Origin: an uncultured Pseudomonadota bacterium
GTDB lineage: Bacteria > Myxococcota_A > UBA796 > CAJQPC01
Assembly (NCBI GenBank): GCA_913060515.1
Contig: CAJXRZ010000002.1
Coordinates: 1-64,000 of the forward strand
Direction: 5' to 3'
DNA length: 64,000 nt
Below are positions 33,223 through 42,829 of this stretch, one piece after another. A model generated the notes under the pieces. It ran no database searches and was not told the DNA's origin. It saw nothing but the letters and a program-made list of their open reading frames with translations. The translations under genes and the position numbers were made by a program. Within the stretch, counting starts at the first letter, position 1. Every line of letters begins with the position of its first letter.

Positions 33223-33936
33223 TCAGTTTATCCAGTCATCCCCGTTCTCATCCTTCCCTCCTCGGATAACGGTGAACTTGCCCAGCTCCTTCTCCGTCTG
33301 CTTGGCTTGGCGGCGCAGACGCCACTGCTTGAAGAAGTCCTGCCCGATGCTCATGTACCCAAAGGCGAAAATCCAGCCGCTCAAGTACATCGTCGAGCCC
33401 AAGTCTCGGCTCGAGAGGAAGTACAGCAAGGCGATGAGACCCGAGCCGTAGGCCACCCACTTGGCCTGGACGGGCAAGACGAAGAAGAGCCGGATGGTGG
33501 CGTTGGGGTTGCTCAGGCCAAAGATGACCACCAGGGCGGTCAAGATGGGGTTGATGCCCACATGCAGGCCGCCGTTGAGCAATCCGGCCACGTCCAGGAC
33601 GGTGGTCAGGACCATCGCGCCCACCGCAGCGGTGGTGACAGCGCGGATCAGGCCCTTGCTGCCCAGCGCGGCTTGAGCAGGTGGGATGAACCAGGCCAAG
33701 ACCAGCCAGTTGATCAGCGCCGAGAGCACGTCGCTGGAGAAGAAGAAGCTGGTCAGGGGCTGCCAGGGTGCCCAGAGCTCGCTGCGGAAGGGGTGCATGA
33801 ACAGCCAATCTCCCAGCGGGAGACCCAGGATGTTGATGCACACCAGCTGCAAGACGAAGAACGCGATCAGAGTGCCCACGCTGAGCTTGACCAGCGGGGT
33901 CATCTGAATGCCGAGGGAGCGGGAGTCAATAGCCAT
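33223..33936 (-). CDS. rhomboid-like membrane protein, probably non-proteolytic
   Basis: 237 residues with about six hydrophobic segments. LWAPWQPLTSFFFSSDVLSA matches the rhomboid loop-1 phrase (W.PWQLLT..F). The catalytic GxSG on helix 4 is not present (GINPILTALV stands there), and no His suits helix 6, so it is likely a pseudoprotease like iRhoms/Derlins. The tail (GGKDENGDDWIN) resembles the short C-terminal tails of bacterial rhomboids. The start at 33936 lies 47 bases from the divergent gene at 33983. Confidence 0.7.
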   Translation of the reverse strand: MAIDSRSLGIQMTPLVKLSVGTLIAFFVLQLVCINILGLPLGDWLFMHPFRSELWAPWQPLTSFFFSSDVLSALINWLVLAWFIPPAQAALGSKGLIRAVTTAAVGAMVLTTVLDVAGLLNGGLHVGINPILTALVVIFGLSNPNATIRLFFVLPVQAKWVAYGSGLIALLYFLSSRDLGSTMYLSGWIFAFGYMSIGQDFFKQWRLRRQAKQTEKELGKFTVIRGGKDENGDDWIN

Positions 33937-33982
33937 AGGGGAACCTAATCACACAATGCGCGGCTTGGTTAGGAGCGCAAGC

Positions 33983-34651
33983 ATGTGGCTGCTCCTATCC
34001 ACCCTGGCCCTGGCCCACCCGGTCGGCGGCGCGTTGCCGGGTCATCGCCTGCGCATGGACCTGAGTGAGGGGGAGCTACGGGTGCATCAATGGACCCGGG
34101 TGCCCATCCACCATGTTTTGGACACCCTGGAGCCCAGCGCCGACTTTGGGCCAGAGGCCGCCGATGCATTCGTGGACCGCAAGCACATGGAGTTGGCCCA
34201 AGAGCTGGTCGTGAGCGTGGACGGGCAGGTCCAAAGCTGGCGCATCGATCCGGACTCTCGTTCCTCCAAGGGCACGGACGTCTTCCTCTTCTTCGAACAG
34301 GACCTGCTCATCGACCTGGAGCCCGGGCCGCACACCATCGCGATTCGGAACGGAAACCTCCCCGACCTCCCAGGGTTTTTCTGGGTAGAAGGGGAGCTCT
34401 CCCCCGACTGGGTGTTGCTGGAGACCGAGCCCCTGCTGCCCAGCGGCTGGTCGATGGACGAGTCCCTACGCGAGGTCAGCTTGAGCCTGCGGCCAATGGG
34501 CCAGCTGGAGTCATTGCGCCCGGCCGCCGAGCGCCGCTCCTTTGCAGATGGCCGCGTTCCGCCTGTGCCTGCGGCGTGGTGGATCCTCAGCTTCCTGGGG
34601 CTGGTCCTGGGTCTTGGAGCGGCGCTTCTCTTCCAGCGCCGCCAATCCTGA
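33983..34651 (+). CDS. exported protein with C-terminal membrane anchor
   Basis: 222 residues from ATG 33983, which has AGGAG at 33971-33975 and a seven-base spacer. An upstream ATG at 33956 lacks one. The signal is MWLLLSTLALA. The body is beta-rich (IAIRNGNLPDLPGFFWVEGE). The last ~28 residues are a membrane helix ending in QRRQS (WWILSFLGLVLGLGAALLF). The type I topology puts the domain in the periplasm. No family is recognised. Confidence 0.7.
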   Translation: MWLLLSTLALAHPVGGALPGHRLRMDLSEGELRVHQWTRVPIHHVLDTLEPSADFGPEAADAFVDRKHMELAQELVVSVDGQVQSWRIDPDSRSSKGTDVFLFFEQDLLIDLEPGPHTIAIRNGNLPDLPGFFWVEGELSPDWVLLETEPLLPSGWSMDESLREVSLSLRPMGQLESLRPAAERRSFADGRVPPVPAAWWILSFLGLVLGLGAALLFQRRQS

Positions 34652-34652
34652 C

Positions 34653-36956
34653 TCAGCGCTTTGGGGCCCTGGGGCGCTTGATGCCCACGCCGTAGGCGGC
34701 CTCGGCGTCCCGCGCAGGAAAGCTTGAGCGCACGCTGCCCTCGGCTGCGGCCAGAGCGCAGGCCACGGCGGCTGCAACAGCGATTCGGGTGGCGGCGGAA
34801 GGGTCAACGGCGGGTTGTTCCGATGCGATGACCTGCACTTCAATGGGGGGCAGAGCCCGAGACTTGATCAGGCCGGCGGTGCGCAAGCGATCGTCCACCA
34901 CACCCTGGGTGGCCAGGGCCTGCTCGGTGAGGATGGCGCCAACGCCCTCTTGGGCTGCGGCCTGCAGACGGGCCTGGGTGAACAGGGGCAGCAGATCCTT
35001 GCCGCAGTTGGCGAAGACCTGGACGGCGTCGATCTGGAGTGCCGCATTCATGTGCACAGCCGCGATGGCAGCTTGGGTCGTGAACAGGCTGTCGGGGGGC
35101 GTGAACTCAGCCTGGGTGTGCCCTTCGGGGGGCAGGTCTTGGAGGGCCTGAGCCAGGGCCTGCAGGGTGCTGCCCACATCCGAGGAGGGACTGGCCGGGG
35201 CGCCGGAGTGAACGCGAACTTCGATGGCCTCGTCGTCGAATCCGGAGGCTGCGATCATGGCGCGCATCTCCTCCTCCCAGGCCGCAGCCCGGGCCCGGTC
35301 CAGGTGAAGGATCACCTCACCGTCCTGCTGCTCCAGCGACAGCGCCGCCGGGGCCTGACCCAGGGAGCGCAGGGCGATCACGCTGTGAGACCAGCCGGGG
35401 CCTTGGGGCAGCATCGCCAGCAAAGGAGCGAGACCAGAGTCCGGGTGCAGCAGCTGCTCCCGCAGCGCGAGGGGCGCCACGCCTTCCGCCGCCGCCAGGG
35501 CGTCCATGGCCAGCTCTTGGGCGACCAGTGTCTGGAGCAGGCCGTCGCCGTCCATGCCGCCCGCCGGTGGGTTGTTGGTCTGGTACGCCCGGATCTCGGC
35601 CTCGCAGTGGGCCACGCGGTAGGCGCCGCCCAGCTGGGATGCCGCCGGGTAGACGAAGGCCTCGCCCAGCTGTCCTTCTCCGCCTGAGTCGGCGTTGATT
35701 TGGGCCTGTAGGGCCAGCTCTCCCTCCACGAGGCTCAGGCCAATCTCCAGCTCTGCTGGGTGCCGTCGGCCTTGAATGGCGGCGCTCTCCCCCAGCTCCA
35801 GGCTGAGCTTGACGGGGCGCTTGAGGTAGCGCGCAGCGGCGACGACCAGCGGGCCCAGGCCCAGCTCGTCGCGGCCTCCGGGGGAGGGTCTGGAGCCCAA
35901 GATCTCTACCTGCACTTGGCCTGGCTCAAGGCCACAGATGTAGTGGCAGAGGGCGGCCTCGGAGCCGGCGCACTCGCCGTTGGAGTAGAGGGTCAGGCCC
36001 GCGTCGGTGGGAACGGCCAGCCAACTTGGGGGCTCGATGCAGGCCGCGCCCTGGGCCACAAAGGCGGTCTGGATTTGGGCGCTGGGGCTCTCGGGTAGCT
36101 GCCCGTAGTTCTCCATCGCGCTGGCCACCGCCAGGCGGCTCTTCGAGAGCAAGGTCACCGGCGCCAGAAGCTCGACCTCGACCACGATCTGCTTGCGGAT
36201 GGCTTGGGCCTGGCTGCGGGTCGGTGCGAGCACGATGGCCACCACCTCGCCGGCGTGACGGCTCTCGCTGCCCTTGGAGAGCAGCAGCTCGGCCTGGGAG
36301 GGGGTCAGGTTCAGGGGCAGGTCCTCGGCGCTGAGCACCGTGACCTGGGCGGGCAGCTCGGGCAGGGTCAGGCCCAAGAACTTCACCCGCGGCGCCGGTA
36401 CCCAGACCAAGGCTGCGTGGCGCATGCCTGGCCGTTGTAGGTCCTCGACGATGGCGGCTTGCCCCAGAGCGCGCTCCATGTGACGGGGGCTGGGGGCTGG
36501 GTGCTGCTTCTCCAGGCTGCCGATGGCGGCCTTGATCGCGGGCCAGCTTCCGCCTCGCTGCAAGTGCATCAGCAGGCCCTTGTCCGCGCCAGCTGGGTCC
36601 GTTGCGCCCTTCTCGTGCAGGGCTCGGGCCTGGGTGAGCATGCCGGGGATCTCGTAGCCGCCTAGGACGGCCCCTTGGGCGGCGAAGGCGGAGGCGGCCT
36701 GCTCGGCCATGGGCCAGCTCGCCAAGGTCTGGATGTGCTTTCCGGCCAGAGAGCGGGCCGGCAGCGTGCAGCTGAGGCGGAACTTGCCGTTGACCAGCAC
36801 CGCGCAGCTGCCGCAGACGCCTTGTGGGGAGCAGCCTGGGCGCAGAGTGCTCTGATCCAGGTCCTCACGCAGCACGCTCAGAGCGCTGCGGGTCCCGTCC
36901 ACGTGGAGCTCCTGTGGCTGGCCATCCAGCTCGAAGCTCAGGTCGATCTCGCTCAT
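34653..36956 (-). CDS. xanthine-dehydrogenase-family fusion (ferredoxin + molybdopterin-type) with a degenerate iron-sulphur domain
   Basis: 767 residues; ATG with GGAG and a five-base spacer. Residues ~1-85 are a plant-type 2Fe-2S domain with intact ligands (CSPQGVCGSCAVLVNGKFRLSC is the region; four Cys). The next helical domain should hold the second cluster (CGxC then CxC), but here reads AVLGGYEIPGM and HLQRGGSWPA, without any of the four Cys. The remainder resembles the molybdopterin-binding large subunit (an a/b-hammerhead-like start, the KRPVKLSLELGE segment), but is shorter than usual (~600 residues) and the C-terminal catalytic Glu motif was not found. It may be a redox scaffold, or a poor enzyme. 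Confidence 0.7.
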   Translation of the reverse strand: MSEIDLSFELDGQPQELHVDGTRSALSVLREDLDQSTLRPGCSPQGVCGSCAVLVNGKFRLSCTLPARSLAGKHIQTLASWPMAEQAASAFAAQGAVLGGYEIPGMLTQARALHEKGATDPAGADKGLLMHLQRGGSWPAIKAAIGSLEKQHPAPSPRHMERALGQAAIVEDLQRPGMRHAALVWVPAPRVKFLGLTLPELPAQVTVLSAEDLPLNLTPSQAELLLSKGSESRHAGEVVAIVLAPTRSQAQAIRKQIVVEVELLAPVTLLSKSRLAVASAMENYGQLPESPSAQIQTAFVAQGAACIEPPSWLAVPTDAGLTLYSNGECAGSEAALCHYICGLEPGQVQVEILGSRPSPGGRDELGLGPLVVAAARYLKRPVKLSLELGESAAIQGRRHPAELEIGLSLVEGELALQAQINADSGGEGQLGEAFVYPAASQLGGAYRVAHCEAEIRAYQTNNPPAGGMDGDGLLQTLVAQELAMDALAAAEGVAPLALREQLLHPDSGLAPLLAMLPQGPGWSHSVIALRSLGQAPAALSLEQQDGEVILHLDRARAAAWEEEMRAMIAASGFDDEAIEVRVHSGAPASPSSDVGSTLQALAQALQDLPPEGHTQAEFTPPDSLFTTQAAIAAVHMNAALQIDAVQVFANCGKDLLPLFTQARLQAAAQEGVGAILTEQALATQGVVDDRLRTAGLIKSRALPPIEVQVIASEQPAVDPSAATRIAVAAAVACALAAAEGSVRSSFPARDAEAAYGVGIKRPRAPKR

Positions 36957-37030
36957 GCGCGCTCCAAAATGGCGTTGCCTGCAAGTGGCGCTCTGTGCCG
37001 GTCGCAGTCTTTAGAGGTGTACTGTACTGC

Positions 37031-37501
37031 GTGCTCTCTCGCCGCCATGTCCTCGCTGGGGGACTCAGTCTTGGGCTGCTCTCCGGCCTAGGTGCGTGGG
37101 TCTGGGGCCACCGTGGTCCCGGTGAGATCCTGGACTCTCCCTTCTTGGGTGCCCAGCCAAGAGCGACATTGGAAGCGGCCTTTGAAGTGTTGCTTCCGGA
37201 TAAGCTGGCCGCGCCGCGCTTGGCCCTGGAGGTAGACCGCTTCTTGGCTGGGGACGACCCGGAGCTGGCGGAGCAGCTGCCAATGGCCCTGCTTCTGCTG
37301 GAGCACTCCGCGGGCTTTTCAGGCTTTCATCGCATGAATCTGGCGGCCCGCAGGCAGGTCTTGGAAGGCTGGGAGTCCAGCGAGCTGGCCCACCGACGTC
37401 AGATCTTTCAGGCCCTGAGGCGCACGGCTGTCATGAGCTTCTTTGCCAGCCCAGAGAGCTGGGACGCCATCGGCTACGACGGCCCTCTGGTGGGCCGATG
37501 A
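37031..37501 (+). CDS. gluconate 2-dehydrogenase subunit 3-like, Tat signal
   Basis: 156 residues from a GTG (AGAGG 11 bases upstream, so the start is not certain). The N-terminus LSRRHVLAGGLSLGLLSG is a twin-arginine signal. The body (LEAAFEVLLPDKLAAPRL, FHRMNLAARRQVLEGWESS, ESWDAIGYDGP) matches the small subunit of membrane gluconate/sorbitol-type dehydrogenases. It overlaps the GMC gene by four bases (ATGA) and would export the folded flavoprotein with it by hitchhiking. Confidence 0.8.
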   Translation: MLSRRHVLAGGLSLGLLSGLGAWVWGHRGPGEILDSPFLGAQPRATLEAAFEVLLPDKLAAPRLALEVDRFLAGDDPELAEQLPMALLLLEHSAGFSGFHRMNLAARRQVLEGWESSELAHRRQIFQALRRTAVMSFFASPESWDAIGYDGPLVGR

Positions 37502-38973
37502 AGGACGTGGAGTTCAGCACCGAGATCTGTGTGATCGGCTCGGGCGCCGGAGGGGGCTTGGCGGCCGGGTACCTGGCGCAAGCGGGGCATGAGGTGCTGC
37601 TCCTGGAGGAGGGCGCACACGTCAAAGCCGAGCAAATGACCCAGCGGGAAGAGCAGATGTTGCCGCTGCTCTACCGGGATGGGGGCAACCAGTTCAGCGC
37701 TGACGGTGGCGTCTCGGTGCTTCAAGGGCGGGCTCTGGGCGGCAGCACGGTCATCAACATGGCCGACGTGGTGGCCATCCCAGAGAGCGTGCTGGACCAC
37801 TGGGCCCAGGTCTACGGCGTGGACCGCTTCACACCGGAGCAGTGGGCCAAGGCGGCGGGCATCGCAGCCCAGGCCATCGGCGCCAACCGCATCCAGAGCC
37901 ACGAGGTGAACCGGAACGCCCAGCTGCTCCTGCAGGGAGGCAGAGCGCTGGGCATCGACGGGGATGTCTTTGAGCACAACCGGGTGGGCTGTGTGGGCAG
38001 CGGCTACTGCCTGATCGGCTGCGCCTACAACGCCAAGAAGAGCACTGCGCTGACCTGGATTCCGCGGGGCATGGCCACCGGGAACCTGCGCGTGGAGACG
38101 GGCGCCCGCGTCAGTCGCTTGCCCCACCAATATGGCCGGGTGCGCGCCGTTGAGGGCCAGCTGCTGGACAAGCACACGGTCGTTGGGCGCTTCCGGGTCA
38201 AAGCCGAGCGCATCATCTTGGCGGCTGGGGCCATCCACAGCCCGCTGATCTTGCAGGCCAGCTTGCTGGGGGGACCCGCCGTCGGCCAGAACCTCAGCCT
38301 GCAGCCGCAGGCCCCGGTCTCAGCGCGATTCCCGGAGTCGGTGCGCATGTTCCGCGGCATTCCCCAGGCCGCCTACCTGGATGGCCGGGAGACCTGTACG
38401 CCCCAGGCGGGCTTGGGGGGATTCCGCTTGGAGTCGGTGGGCGCCACCCCGGGCATGGCCGCGGTCAACGGCGCAGGCTGGGGACCGGAGCTGCTCGAGG
38501 CCTTTCGGGACTACGGACGCATCGGCGCCGCCTTGTGTTTGGTGCCCGATTCGCCCACAGGGCAGGTGCGTCGGGACGGCTTCCGGCCGGTGATCGACTA
38601 CCCCTTCTCACCGGCGTGGCTGGAGAGGATGCGAGAGGCGATCGAGACCTGCGCGCGGGTCTTCTTGGCCTCGGGTGCGGAGCAAGTCTATTTGCCGCTC
38701 GCCGGCTATCCAGTGGTCCAGGGCGTGGATGACCTGAAGGCGCTGCAAGGTTGGCCTCTTCTCCCCGCATCGCTGAACCTGATCTCCGCACACCCCCAAG
38801 GGACCTGCCGAATGGGGAAGGACCCCCAGAGCTCCGTGGTGGATCTTGGCTTTGGGGTGCACGGGATCGAGAACCTGCAAGTGCTCGATGCCAGCGTGTT
38901 TCCGAGCACCGCCTCCTCCCACACCATGCTGCCTGTGATGCAGGCCGCGCTGCTGGGTTTGGGCGCGGTCTAA
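37498..38973 (+). CDS. GMC-family flavin oxidoreductase
   Basis: 491 residues. FAD-binding motif VIGSGAGGGLAAGYLA near the N-terminus, the GMC phrase VSVLQGRALGGSTVINM, and the C-terminal signature HPQGTCRMGKD with LDASVFPSTASSHTM. Catalyses oxidation of an alcohol or sugar C-H group. It has no signal of its own; pairing with the Tat-signal subunit 3 gene suggests export as a complex. Substrate unknown; sugar acids or cholesterol-like alcohols are possible. It has a divergent promoter region with the xanthine-dehydrogenase-like gene. Confidence 0.88.
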   Translation: MKDVEFSTEICVIGSGAGGGLAAGYLAQAGHEVLLLEEGAHVKAEQMTQREEQMLPLLYRDGGNQFSADGGVSVLQGRALGGSTVINMADVVAIPESVLDHWAQVYGVDRFTPEQWAKAAGIAAQAIGANRIQSHEVNRNAQLLLQGGRALGIDGDVFEHNRVGCVGSGYCLIGCAYNAKKSTALTWIPRGMATGNLRVETGARVSRLPHQYGRVRAVEGQLLDKHTVVGRFRVKAERIILAAGAIHSPLILQASLLGGPAVGQNLSLQPQAPVSARFPESVRMFRGIPQAAYLDGRETCTPQAGLGGFRLESVGATPGMAAVNGAGWGPELLEAFRDYGRIGAALCLVPDSPTGQVRRDGFRPVIDYPFSPAWLERMREAIETCARVFLASGAEQVYLPLAGYPVVQGVDDLKALQGWPLLPASLNLISAHPQGTCRMGKDPQSSVVDLGFGVHGIENLQVLDASVFPSTASSHTMLPVMQAALLGLGAV

Positions 38974-38996
38974 ACCCCAAAGGCAGATGAGCCGAC

Positions 38997-40100
38997 ATGC
39001 TCCTTATGTTCTGCTCAATGACCTTGCTCGCCGCCGTCCTCACCACACTTCCGGCCTCCGCGCAGTCCGATGCGGGGGGATGGTCTGGCTCCACGGGGGA
39101 GGCGGAGCAGGAGGCGCCCGAAGAGCAAGCGCCGGAAGAGCAAGCGCCTGAGGAAGAGGAGGAGCCCACCGCCTCCGACTCGGCTCCCGAAGGCGAGGAG
39201 CTGCTCTCCCCAGAGCAAATGGCTGCGGCTGCGGCCGTACCCGAGGTCAGTCGAGCCCAGATCGAGTGGCTGCGACCCAGGCTTCGCAAGCTCCCGCCGA
39301 ACCCGCGGGCTCAGGTGGACTACACCGCCTACACCCTGGACTTTGGTGAGGTGCGTATAGGCCTGTCCAACACGCAGATTGGCATCCTTCCCCGCACCCA
39401 GGTGGGCACCAACCTGCCCTTGAACCTCCTGGGAATTCAGAACGCCAACGTCAAGGTCAACCCCCTGCGTCTGGGGCGCATGGATCTGGCGATTCAGGGG
39501 AGCGGCTACCGCTACACCCAGGAGGACTTTGCTGCCCAGTATTGGGCCGTGGGGCCGACCTTGAGCGCGGTGTTGAGCGAGCGCTGGGGCATGCACCTGG
39601 GCGGCCAATACTGGAGCGTGGCCATGGACGGCACCTTCTCAGCAGGAGAGGTGTACGCGGCCTTTGGCATGGTCGATGACCTGGGCCTGTTCCCGAACAT
39701 CGCCTACCAAGGGCAAGCGGCCTCAGCCCGGCTCGCGGTGGACTACCGCCTGAACCGCCGAGACAGCTTCGTGCTGGATGTCAGCTCGGTGCTCTGGATG
39801 CAGGACATGACCGGGGGAGGGGCCAAGGTGCCGGCCATGCTCGCGCCCTATGCGGCCACTGGAGAGGAATGGAGCCCCCTGAACTCCTACCGCGCCACCG
39901 TCGCCTACCAGATGGATCTGAAGCGCCTGAGCCTCAAGGCCGGCGTTGGGGTCAGTTCGCCCAACTATCTCTGGGTGTTGAGCAGCTTCGAGGCCAGCTA
40001 CCGCTTCGGCGGCTCCACCAAGGCAGACGAGCGACGGCAGCGCGCTGCGTGGCGCCAGGACCGACGCGGACAGCGTTCGGGTGGACCAGAGGCGCCTTGA
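38997..40100 (+). CDS. exported protein, probable outer-membrane beta-barrel
   Basis: 367 residues. Signal MLLMFCSMTLLAAVLTTLPASAQ. Residues ~25-75 are Glu/Pro/Ala-rich. The rest alternates hydrophobic and polar residues with many aromatic ends (MDLAIQGSGYRYTQ, WGMHLGGQYWSVAMDG, ARLAVDYRLNRRD, FEASYRFGG), typical of outer-membrane strands. The last ~25 residues are Arg-rich and unusual for a barrel. It follows the GMC gene by 23 bases. Cargo unknown. Confidence 0.65.
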   Translation: MLLMFCSMTLLAAVLTTLPASAQSDAGGWSGSTGEAEQEAPEEQAPEEQAPEEEEEPTASDSAPEGEELLSPEQMAAAAAVPEVSRAQIEWLRPRLRKLPPNPRAQVDYTAYTLDFGEVRIGLSNTQIGILPRTQVGTNLPLNLLGIQNANVKVNPLRLGRMDLAIQGSGYRYTQEDFAAQYWAVGPTLSAVLSERWGMHLGGQYWSVAMDGTFSAGEVYAAFGMVDDLGLFPNIAYQGQAASARLAVDYRLNRRDSFVLDVSSVLWMQDMTGGGAKVPAMLAPYAATGEEWSPLNSYRATVAYQMDLKRLSLKAGVGVSSPNYLWVLSSFEASYRFGGSTKADERRQRAAWRQDRRGQRSGGPEAP

Positions 40101-40153
40101 AACCAGCAGCTTTTCCAGCATTGAAGGGGTGTAAACGTTAGGGCCGCCTGCAC

Positions 40154-42829
40154 ATGAGCCGCCTCCTCCCACGCCTGCTGGAGTACGTCGCCCACCTGGC
40201 TTGGGAGCGGCCCAAGGCGATCCTAGCTTTCGCCCTTGTACTCTCGGTGATCGCTGGCTCGGTCGTCTGGGGTTTGCCCGTTGACGCGACCTTCATGGGG
40301 ATCCTGGATGAGGACGAGCCTGCCGTCATTGACCTGATGGCCGTCTCTCAGGAGTTCGGGGCGGCATCGGGGCTGGTGCTGGTCATCGAAGGCGGGGACG
40401 AGGACACCCGGCGTTTGGCGGCCAAAGAGGTGACCGAGTCGCTGGCCCACGTCAGCATCGTCACAGCGGTTCAGTCGGAGATCGACAGGGACGCGGCCCT
40501 TGAGTATGGGTTGGTCTACCTGGACGATGAGCAGTTCGGGAAGCTGGAAGCTGGCGTGACGCAGTTGGCCCCAGTGCTCCAGGCCCTGGACCAAGAGCCC
40601 ACCCTGGAGAGTGGCTTGGGGGCGCTGCGCAGCGAGCTTGGGCAGGGCTTCGCCAACCCCCGGGCCGATCCCAACGCCGCTCAGGCCCTCGACACCCTGA
40701 TCTCAATGATGACCCTGATTCGGGACGGCGCTCAGGCGCCCCTGACGCCGGAGCAGATCGATGATCTCTCCGCCTTTAGCCAGGACATCGGCGACCAGTC
40801 CATGCTGGGCCTGCCCCTCCGGGACGGTCACTTGGCCAGCCCCGATGGCGCGATCTACGTCGTCGACGTGCGCACGACCTTGGACCCGATGAACATCGAG
40901 CTGGGCATGTCGGGCTTCCAAGAGCTCGAAGACGCCGTTGATCCAGTGCGCGCGGCACACCCGGAGCTCTGGATGAACTTCGCCGGGCTGCTGCCCGGGG
41001 GCTTCCAGGATCAGAACAACATCATGGGCCGGGTCATGCCTTTGAGCACCCTGAGCTTGGTCTTGGTGTTGCTGGCGCTCTTCGCCCTGGACCGCCGGCC
41101 CATCACGCCGGTGCTGGTGGGCACCGGGCTGCTCATGTCCCTGCTCTGGACCTTCGCCTTGGTGCGCATGGTCTTTGGCTACGCCTCCCTGACCTCGCTG
41201 GCCTTTGGCATCCTGCTCTTTGGTCTGGGGGTGGACTACGCCGTGCACGTCGTGGTGCGTTTCAACGATGAGCGCGCCAGAGGGGTCGAGGGGGCAAAGG
41301 CCATGGCCATCGCGCTGTCTCGCACTGGCCGCGGTGTGGTGATTGGGGCCCTGACCACGATGAGCGCCTTCGCCTTGATGGTGCTGACGGACTTCAAGGC
41401 CGCCACCCACCTGGGCATCACCGCAGCGATGGGCCTGGGCTGTGCCTTGTTCATCATGGTGGTGGTCTTGCCCGCCGCCCTTCGTGTCACCGACGGCATG
41501 AGCCGCAGAGACAAGGCCGCGGGCTTGCACCTGCCCTTCATCGACACGGTCGTGCGCACCTCATTGGACAACCCGCGCGCAGTGATGGCCGTCGTCGGGG
41601 TGGTGGTCCTTGGCAGCCTGGCCATGATTCCCCGCTTCCGCATCGAGACGGACCTGGAGAAGCTGATCACCCAGGACTTGCCTGCGATGGAGGCCAACGA
41701 GATGGTCGCGCAGGCTTTCGGCGGCGGCTCCGAGGCGGTGCTCTCGGTCTCCACCAACCTGGAGCAGGCCCGTGAGCGCGCCGTGGCCTTCAGCGCGCTG
41801 GACACGGTGGTGCGCGTCGAAGGCGTTCAGGACTTCATTCCCGAGGACGTGGACCAGCGCCTGGACCGCAACCGGCGCCTTCAGCCGGTGTTGGCCGGCT
41901 TGGAGATCCAGACCGAGGGGCGCCAGGCCGCGGACATCCAGGCCATCGGCGAGCACCTGGCCGCCTTCAAGGTCATCGGCTCCCGCATCACCAGCGAGGC
42001 CACCTTTGCCGGTCGCCCTGACTTGGCCAACAAGGGCAGGGAGCTGCAAGCTGCCGCCCAAGAAGCCCTGGACGCACTGCCCGGCGGCGAGCAGAACCTG
42101 GCGGCCTCCGAGCGCCTGATCCTGGAGCGGGCCCAGGCGGGCTTGGCGGGACTACAACAAGGCAGCAGCCTGTGGCGCTACGGCATCGAAGAGCTGCCCG
42201 AGCCCGTGCGTGAGCGCTACGTGCGCGGCGAGAAGCTCGTCACCTACGTCTACCCCTCCGACTACCGCATCGACTACGACTTCCTGGTGGCCTTCAAGAC
42301 GGATGTGTACTCCGTGGATCCAGGCGCCGTGGGCACCCTCTTTGTGGTGGACCGCCTGGTGGTAGGTGGCTTGGAAGGCGTGCCCTGGGCCATGGCCGCC
42401 ATCATGGCTGCCCTCTCCATCATTCTCTGGGCCGATCTGGGCCGTCCCAAGCGAGTCCTGGTCGCCTTGGTTCCTCTGGTATTGGGCACCTTGGTCGCGC
42501 TGGCCTTGCTCTTGGCCTTCAACATGCCCATCTCCGTGCTGATGATGTCGGCGGCCCCGGTGGTCTTTGGCATCGGAATCGACGATGGGGTGCACATCCT
42601 GCACCGCTATGACGAGGGCGACAAAGACATCGCAACAGCGGTTGGCGCCACTGGAAAGGCCATCCTGTTCACCAGCGTGACCACCTCCCTGGGCTTCTCC
42701 ATCCTCTTCTTGCTCAACCACCGCGGACTGGCTGGCTTGGCCGCCATGGTGCTCCTGGGCGTCACCACCTGCTTTGTGTCCTCCATCACGGTGCTGCCGG
42801 TGTTGGCGCGTTGGGCTGCCCGCAAGTGA
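40154..42829 (+). CDS. RND/MMPL-family membrane exporter
   Basis: 891 residues in the two-fold RND layout. A TM1 after ~20 residues, a large periplasmic loop (~40-290), a helix bundle with GLGVDYAVHVVVRFNDER (the proton-relay-like region), and a second half repeating this with IGIDDGVHILHRYDEGDKD. HpnN, MmpL and other lipid exporters have this plan; drug pumps are longer (~1000). Lipid or hopanoid export is therefore favoured. There is no clear Shine-Dalgarno. A nucleosidase-fold gene is coupled to its stop. Confidence 0.88.
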   Translation: MSRLLPRLLEYVAHLAWERPKAILAFALVLSVIAGSVVWGLPVDATFMGILDEDEPAVIDLMAVSQEFGAASGLVLVIEGGDEDTRRLAAKEVTESLAHVSIVTAVQSEIDRDAALEYGLVYLDDEQFGKLEAGVTQLAPVLQALDQEPTLESGLGALRSELGQGFANPRADPNAAQALDTLISMMTLIRDGAQAPLTPEQIDDLSAFSQDIGDQSMLGLPLRDGHLASPDGAIYVVDVRTTLDPMNIELGMSGFQELEDAVDPVRAAHPELWMNFAGLLPGGFQDQNNIMGRVMPLSTLSLVLVLLALFALDRRPITPVLVGTGLLMSLLWTFALVRMVFGYASLTSLAFGILLFGLGVDYAVHVVVRFNDERARGVEGAKAMAIALSRTGRGVVIGALTTMSAFALMVLTDFKAATHLGITAAMGLGCALFIMVVVLPAALRVTDGMSRRDKAAGLHLPFIDTVVRTSLDNPRAVMAVVGVVVLGSLAMIPRFRIETDLEKLITQDLPAMEANEMVAQAFGGGSEAVLSVSTNLEQARERAVAFSALDTVVRVEGVQDFIPEDVDQRLDRNRRLQPVLAGLEIQTEGRQAADIQAIGEHLAAFKVIGSRITSEATFAGRPDLANKGRELQAAAQEALDALPGGEQNLAASERLILERAQAGLAGLQQGSSLWRYGIEELPEPVRERYVRGEKLVTYVYPSDYRIDYDFLVAFKTDVYSVDPGAVGTLFVVDRLVVGGLEGVPWAMAAIMAALSIILWADLGRPKRVLVALVPLVLGTLVALALLLAFNMPISVLMMSAAPVVFGIGIDDGVHILHRYDEGDKDIATAVGATGKAILFTSVTTSLGFSILFLLNHRGLAGLAAMVLLGVTTCFVSSITVLPVLARWAARK

